Origin: CAZRDB01 sp964598695
GTDB taxonomy: Bacteria; Armatimonadota; Zipacnadia; UBA1398
Direction: 5' to 3'
NCBI GenBank assembly: GCA_964598695.1
Contig: CAZRDB010000224.1
Span: 1 to 7,543 of the forward strand
Length of the DNA stretch: 7,543 bases
Under the pieces are notes generated by a model. The model had not been told where the DNA came from. It saw only the letters and a program-made list of their open reading frames with translations, and made no database searches. The position numbers and the translations under genes are program-made. Positions 4,878 through 7,543 of this stretch are shown here, piece by piece. Numbering within the stretch: position 1 is the stretch's first letter; every line of letters starts with the position of its first letter.

Positions 4878-6941
4878 ATGTCGATCACGAAGCTCATCAC
4901 GGTCCCCGCACTGGCGGCCCTGACCCTGGCAGCCTCGCCGCTCGAAGCCGCGCCCCTGTCGCTGTACGTCTCTCCCGACGGCCGCGACGCGTGGTCGGGT
5001 CGCGTCGCCGAGGCCCGCGATGACGATGGCCCGTTCGCGACGCTGGCGCGCGCACGCGACGAGCTGCGAACGCTCCGGCAGCGCGGCGAGATCCCCCCCA
5101 CAGGCGCCGTCGTGGAACTCGCGGCAGGCGCCTACGAACTCGCGCAGGCCGTCGCGTTCGGGCCGGAGGACTCCGGCGTCGCCGAGGGTCCGATCGTCTA
5201 CCGGGCGGCCGCGGGCGCCGAGGTGCGGCTGATCGGCGGCAGGGTAGTCACCGGCTGGGCGCCGGTCACCGACCCGGCGGTGCTCGCGCGCCTCGATCCG
5301 TCCGTCCACGGTCGCCTCCTCCAGGCCGACTTGCGCGCGCTCGGGATCGCCGACTTCGGTGAGGTGGCGACCACCGGCGCACGCCTCGAGCTGTTCTTCG
5401 AGGATCGGCCGATGACCCTCTCCCGCTGGCCGAATGAGGGCTTCGCGCGGATCGTGGAGGTCACCGGCGGCGCACCGCATCGGATCCACGGGATCGAGGG
5501 CGACAAGATCGGCCGGTTCGTCTACGAGGGCGACCGGCCCAGCCGGTGGCTCGGGGAGCCCGACCTGTGGCTTCACGGCTACTGGTTCTGGGACTGGGCC
5601 GAGCAGAAACAGCCGGTCGAGCGGATCGACACCGAGAGGCACGAGATCCACCTCGCCCCCCCCTACCACACCTACGGCTACCGGAAGGGCCAGTGGTACT
5701 ACGCGCTCAACGCCCTGGCCGAGCTGGACGAGCCCGGAGAGTGGTACCTCGACCGCGGAGCGGGTATGCTCTACTTCCTGCCTCCCGGGCCGATCGAGGG
5801 CGGCCGGCCGATGGTCTCGATCGCGCCCAGCCTCCTCGAGGTCCGCGACGCCTCGTTCCTCACGTTCCGGGGCTTCACGCTCGAGGCCTGCCGCGCGAAC
5901 GCCGTCACGGTGCAGGGCGGCGAGAGCGTTCGCGTGGAGGCGTGTACCATCCGCAACACGGGGAGCTGGGCCGTCTCGGCCGACGGCGGATCCCGCCACG
6001 CGGTGGTCGGCTGCGACATCTCCGAGACGGCGTGCGGGGGGATCTCCCTCGCGGGCGGCGACCGCGCGACGCTCACGCCGGCAGGCCACGTGGCCGAGAA
6101 CAACCACATCCACCACTACGCGCGGTGGGTGCGTGTCTACCAACCCGGCGTGATGATCCAGGGAGTCGGCCAGCGCGTCGCGCACAACCTGATCGACAAC
6201 GCACCCCACATGGCGATGGGCTTCGGGGGCAACGACCACGTGATCGAGTTCAACGAGATCCACAGCGTCTGCTACGAATCGAACGATGCCGGCGCGATCT
6301 ACGCGGGCCGTGACTGGAGCACGCGCGGGACCGTCGTCCGCCACAACTACTTCCACGACATCCGCGGCTTCGAGGGGCGCGGATGCGTCGGCGTGTATCT
6401 CGACGACCAGTGGAGCGGAACGACGATCTTCGGCAACGTCTTCTGCAACGTCACCCGCGCGGCCATGATCGGCGGCGGGCGGGACTGCGTCATCGAGAAC
6501 AACGTCTTCGTCGACTGCGAGCCGGCGACGCATGTCGATGCGCGCGGGCTGGGGTGGGCCGCCTCGGGCTTCGAGGGGCTCAAGGGGAAGCTCGAGGCCC
6601 TGCCCTACCGCGAGGCGCTGTGGGCCGGTCGGTACCCGCGGCTCCCGGGGATCCTGGAGGACGATCCCATGGCGCCGAAGGGCAACGTGATCGCCCGCAA
6701 CGTCTGCGTCGGCGGTCGCTGGGGCGACTTCGAAGAGAAGGCCAGGCCGATGGTCACGTTCGAGGCCAACTTCCTCGAGGGAGACCCTCTGTTTGTGGAT
6801 CGGGAGTCGCGCGATTTCCGCCTGAGGGCCGACTCCCCGGTCTGGGCGCTCGGGTTCCAGGAGATCCCGCTCGGCGAGATCGGCCTGGTCCGGGATGCGG
6901 ATCGGGCATCGTGGCCCGTCGAGAGCCCCGTGCGCCCCTAG
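4878..6941 (+). CDS. secreted right-handed parallel beta-helix protein, possible polysaccharide-active enzyme
   Basis: A 687-residue exported protein. Residues 1-25 form a signal peptide with a short basic start, a hydrophobic Ala/Leu core and likely cleavage after LEA or EAA. LYVSPDGRDAWSGR (29-42) with PFATLARARDELR (52-64) is the opening seen in many secreted beta-helix carbohydrate-active proteins. An inserted beta-rich region with LFFEDRPMTLSRWPNEGF (172-189) follows. From about 316 to 635 come repeated beta-helix coils with Asn/Val ladders, such as VENNHIHHY-type, HNLIDN, FNEIHS, HNYFHD, GNVFCN and NNVFVD steps. SNDAGAIY (468-474) and VYLDDQ (506-511) carry acidic residues about 40 positions apart that could be catalytic. 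The layout recalls GH141-like glycoside hydrolases or polysaccharide lyases, but I cannot assign family or substrate. AAAGGAAG (4862-4869) lies eight bases before the ATG. It is the first gene of a likely two-gene unit. Confidence 0.82.
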   Translation: MSITKLITVPALAALTLAASPLEAAPLSLYVSPDGRDAWSGRVAEARDDDGPFATLARARDELRTLRQRGEIPPTGAVVELAAGAYELAQAVAFGPEDSGVAEGPIVYRAAAGAEVRLIGGRVVTGWAPVTDPAVLARLDPSVHGRLLQADLRALGIADFGEVATTGARLELFFEDRPMTLSRWPNEGFARIVEVTGGAPHRIHGIEGDKIGRFVYEGDRPSRWLGEPDLWLHGYWFWDWAEQKQPVERIDTERHEIHLAPPYHTYGYRKGQWYYALNALAELDEPGEWYLDRGAGMLYFLPPGPIEGGRPMVSIAPSLLEVRDASFLTFRGFTLEACRANAVTVQGGESVRVEACTIRNTGSWAVSADGGSRHAVVGCDISETACGGISLAGGDRATLTPAGHVAENNHIHHYARWVRVYQPGVMIQGVGQRVAHNLIDNAPHMAMGFGGNDHVIEFNEIHSVCYESNDAGAIYAGRDWSTRGTVVRHNYFHDIRGFEGRGCVGVYLDDQWSGTTIFGNVFCNVTRAAMIGGGRDCVIENNVFVDCEPATHVDARGLGWAASGFEGLKGKLEALPYREALWAGRYPRLPGILEDDPMAPKGNVIARNVCVGGRWGDFEEKARPMVTFEANFLEGDPLFVDRESRDFRLRADSPVWALGFQEIPLGEIGLVRDADRASWPVESPVRP

Positions 6942-6944
6942 CGC

Positions 6945-6953
6945 AGGAAGGAG
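6945..6953 (+). promoter_or_regulatory. ribosome binding site for the FGE-domain gene
   Basis: AGGAAGGAG stands seven bases before GTG 6961 and begins four bases after the beta-helix stop codon. It fixes the GTG as start and suggests coupled expression of the two genes. Confidence 0.7.
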
Positions 6954-6960
6954 CGTATCC

Positions 6961-7543
6961 GTGATCGCGAACCCCTCGCTCGCCACGACACTCGCGGGGG
7001 CCCTGGGGGCGTGCCTGCTCCTGGCGCACGCCGCTCGGGCCCAGGACGACGACATGGTGCTCGTCCCGGCGGGCCCGTTCACGATGGGCAGCTTGGGCGC
7101 CGCGCTCGATGAGGACCAGGCCGAGACGCCCGCCCACCCCGTCGAGGTCGCGGCGTTTCGGATCGACCGCACCGAGGTCACCAACGAGCAGTTCGCGCGG
7201 TTCCTCACGGAAACGGGATCCACGAGTGACGTCGACGGACACCCACTGCTCCGCGTCTGCCCGTACCTGCGGATCGAGCGGGCCGACGGCGTCTGGCGGC
7301 CGCTCCCGGGGGCGGAGCGGCGCCCGATGGTCTGCGTCACCTGGTACGGCGCCCGCGCCTACGCCGCGTGGGCCGGGAAGCGTCTGCCGACCGAGGCCGA
7401 GTGGGAGAAGGCCGCACGGGGCTCCGACGGCCGCAAGTTCCCGTGGGGCCCTCAACTCGACCTCGCGCGGCTCGCATTCGGTTTCGCCGACCTCCCGCCG
7501 GTGGGGAGCTTCCCCGAGGGCGCGTCGCCCTACGGGTGCCTCG
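6961..7543 (+). CDS. secreted FGE-sulfatase (SUMF1-type) domain protein, 3' end beyond the window
   Basis: The first 194 residues of an open frame that runs off the window. Residues 1-27 are a signal peptide with a hydrophobic core and likely cleavage at ARA before Q28. The FGE-sulfatase fold begins at once: MVLVPAGPFTMGS (32-44), ETPAHPVEV (55-63), FRIDRTEVTNEQFARFL (66-82), RPMVCVTWYGARAYAAWAG (121-139), KRLPTEAEWEKAARG (140-154), FPWG (160-163) and SPYGCL (189-194). True formylglycine-generating enzymes oxidise a sulfatase cysteine with C-terminal cysteines that lie outside this window. Many relatives, common in planctomycetes, lack them and have other or unknown roles. The AYC commonly seen before the WAGKRLPTEAEW block is AYA here. 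It follows the beta-helix gene by 19 bases with a strong ribosome binding site, so the two are probably co-expressed and both exported. Domain assignment is secure; enzymatic activity is not. Confidence 0.9.
   Translation, partial: MIANPSLATTLAGALGACLLLAHAARAQDDDMVLVPAGPFTMGSLGAALDEDQAETPAHPVEVAAFRIDRTEVTNEQFARFLTETGSTSDVDGHPLLRVCPYLRIERADGVWRPLPGAERRPMVCVTWYGARAYAAWAGKRLPTEAEWEKAARGSDGRKFPWGPQLDLARLAFGFADLPPVGSFPEGASPYGCL

Noticed and set aside
6050..6600. Repeated Asn/Val patterns as a DNA repeat array or CRISPR
   Set aside because: The repetition is at protein level (beta-helix coils) with irregular spacing and no exact DNA repeats.
4716..7340. 874-residue open frame on the minus strand
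   Set aside because: Antisense to the beta-helix and FGE-domain genes; a product of GC-biased third positions with no recognisable domain, and the plus-strand proteins are clear family members.

Overview
The window is high-GC bacterial DNA with third codon positions strongly biased to G or C. It has a housekeeping translation block on the left and accessory secreted or redox genes on the right. The gene content suggests a Planctomycetota-like bacterium, probably a metagenome or draft assembly. The clues are a large secreted right-handed beta-helix protein followed at once by a secreted formylglycine-generating-enzyme-type (FGE-sulfatase) domain protein, and an IF3 with a low-complexity Ala/Pro tail. 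This placement is inferred from gene content only; no phylogenetic marker was compared.

Left block (1-2949): the 3' part of a tRNA-Val(GAC) with encoded CCA, a terminator-like hairpin, then thrS (threonyl-tRNA synthetase) and infC (translation initiation factor IF3), both on the + strand. A 10-N assembly gap interrupts thrS. The bases on the two sides of the gap are two error-rich readings of the same roughly 75 bp, so the gene is very probably intact in the organism and only looks frameshifted. Merging the copies restores the frame and gives a normal synthetase of about 639 residues. infC begins only a few bases after the thrS stop. It has no ATG, GTG or TTG at the conserved N-terminus; the best start is an ACG codon, in line with the known use of rare start codons by infC. 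A perfect 12-bp hairpin follows infC, and the usual rpmI-rplT genes do not follow.

Middle (2998-4656): a membrane-anchored DUF218/YdcF-like protein on the + strand converges with a Prx6-type peroxiredoxin on the - strand. A strong inverted repeat that could terminate both transcripts lies between them.

Right block (4720-7543): an AT-rich divergent intergenic region probably holds promoters for the peroxiredoxin and for a two-gene + strand unit. That unit is a 687-residue exported parallel beta-helix protein (possible polysaccharide-active enzyme) and, 19 bases downstream, an exported FGE-sulfatase domain protein cut by the window end. Their spacing suggests co-transcription and a joint extracytoplasmic role, but the substrate cannot be read from the sequence. 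I see no CRISPR array, insertion sequence, phage gene or obviously new defence system.
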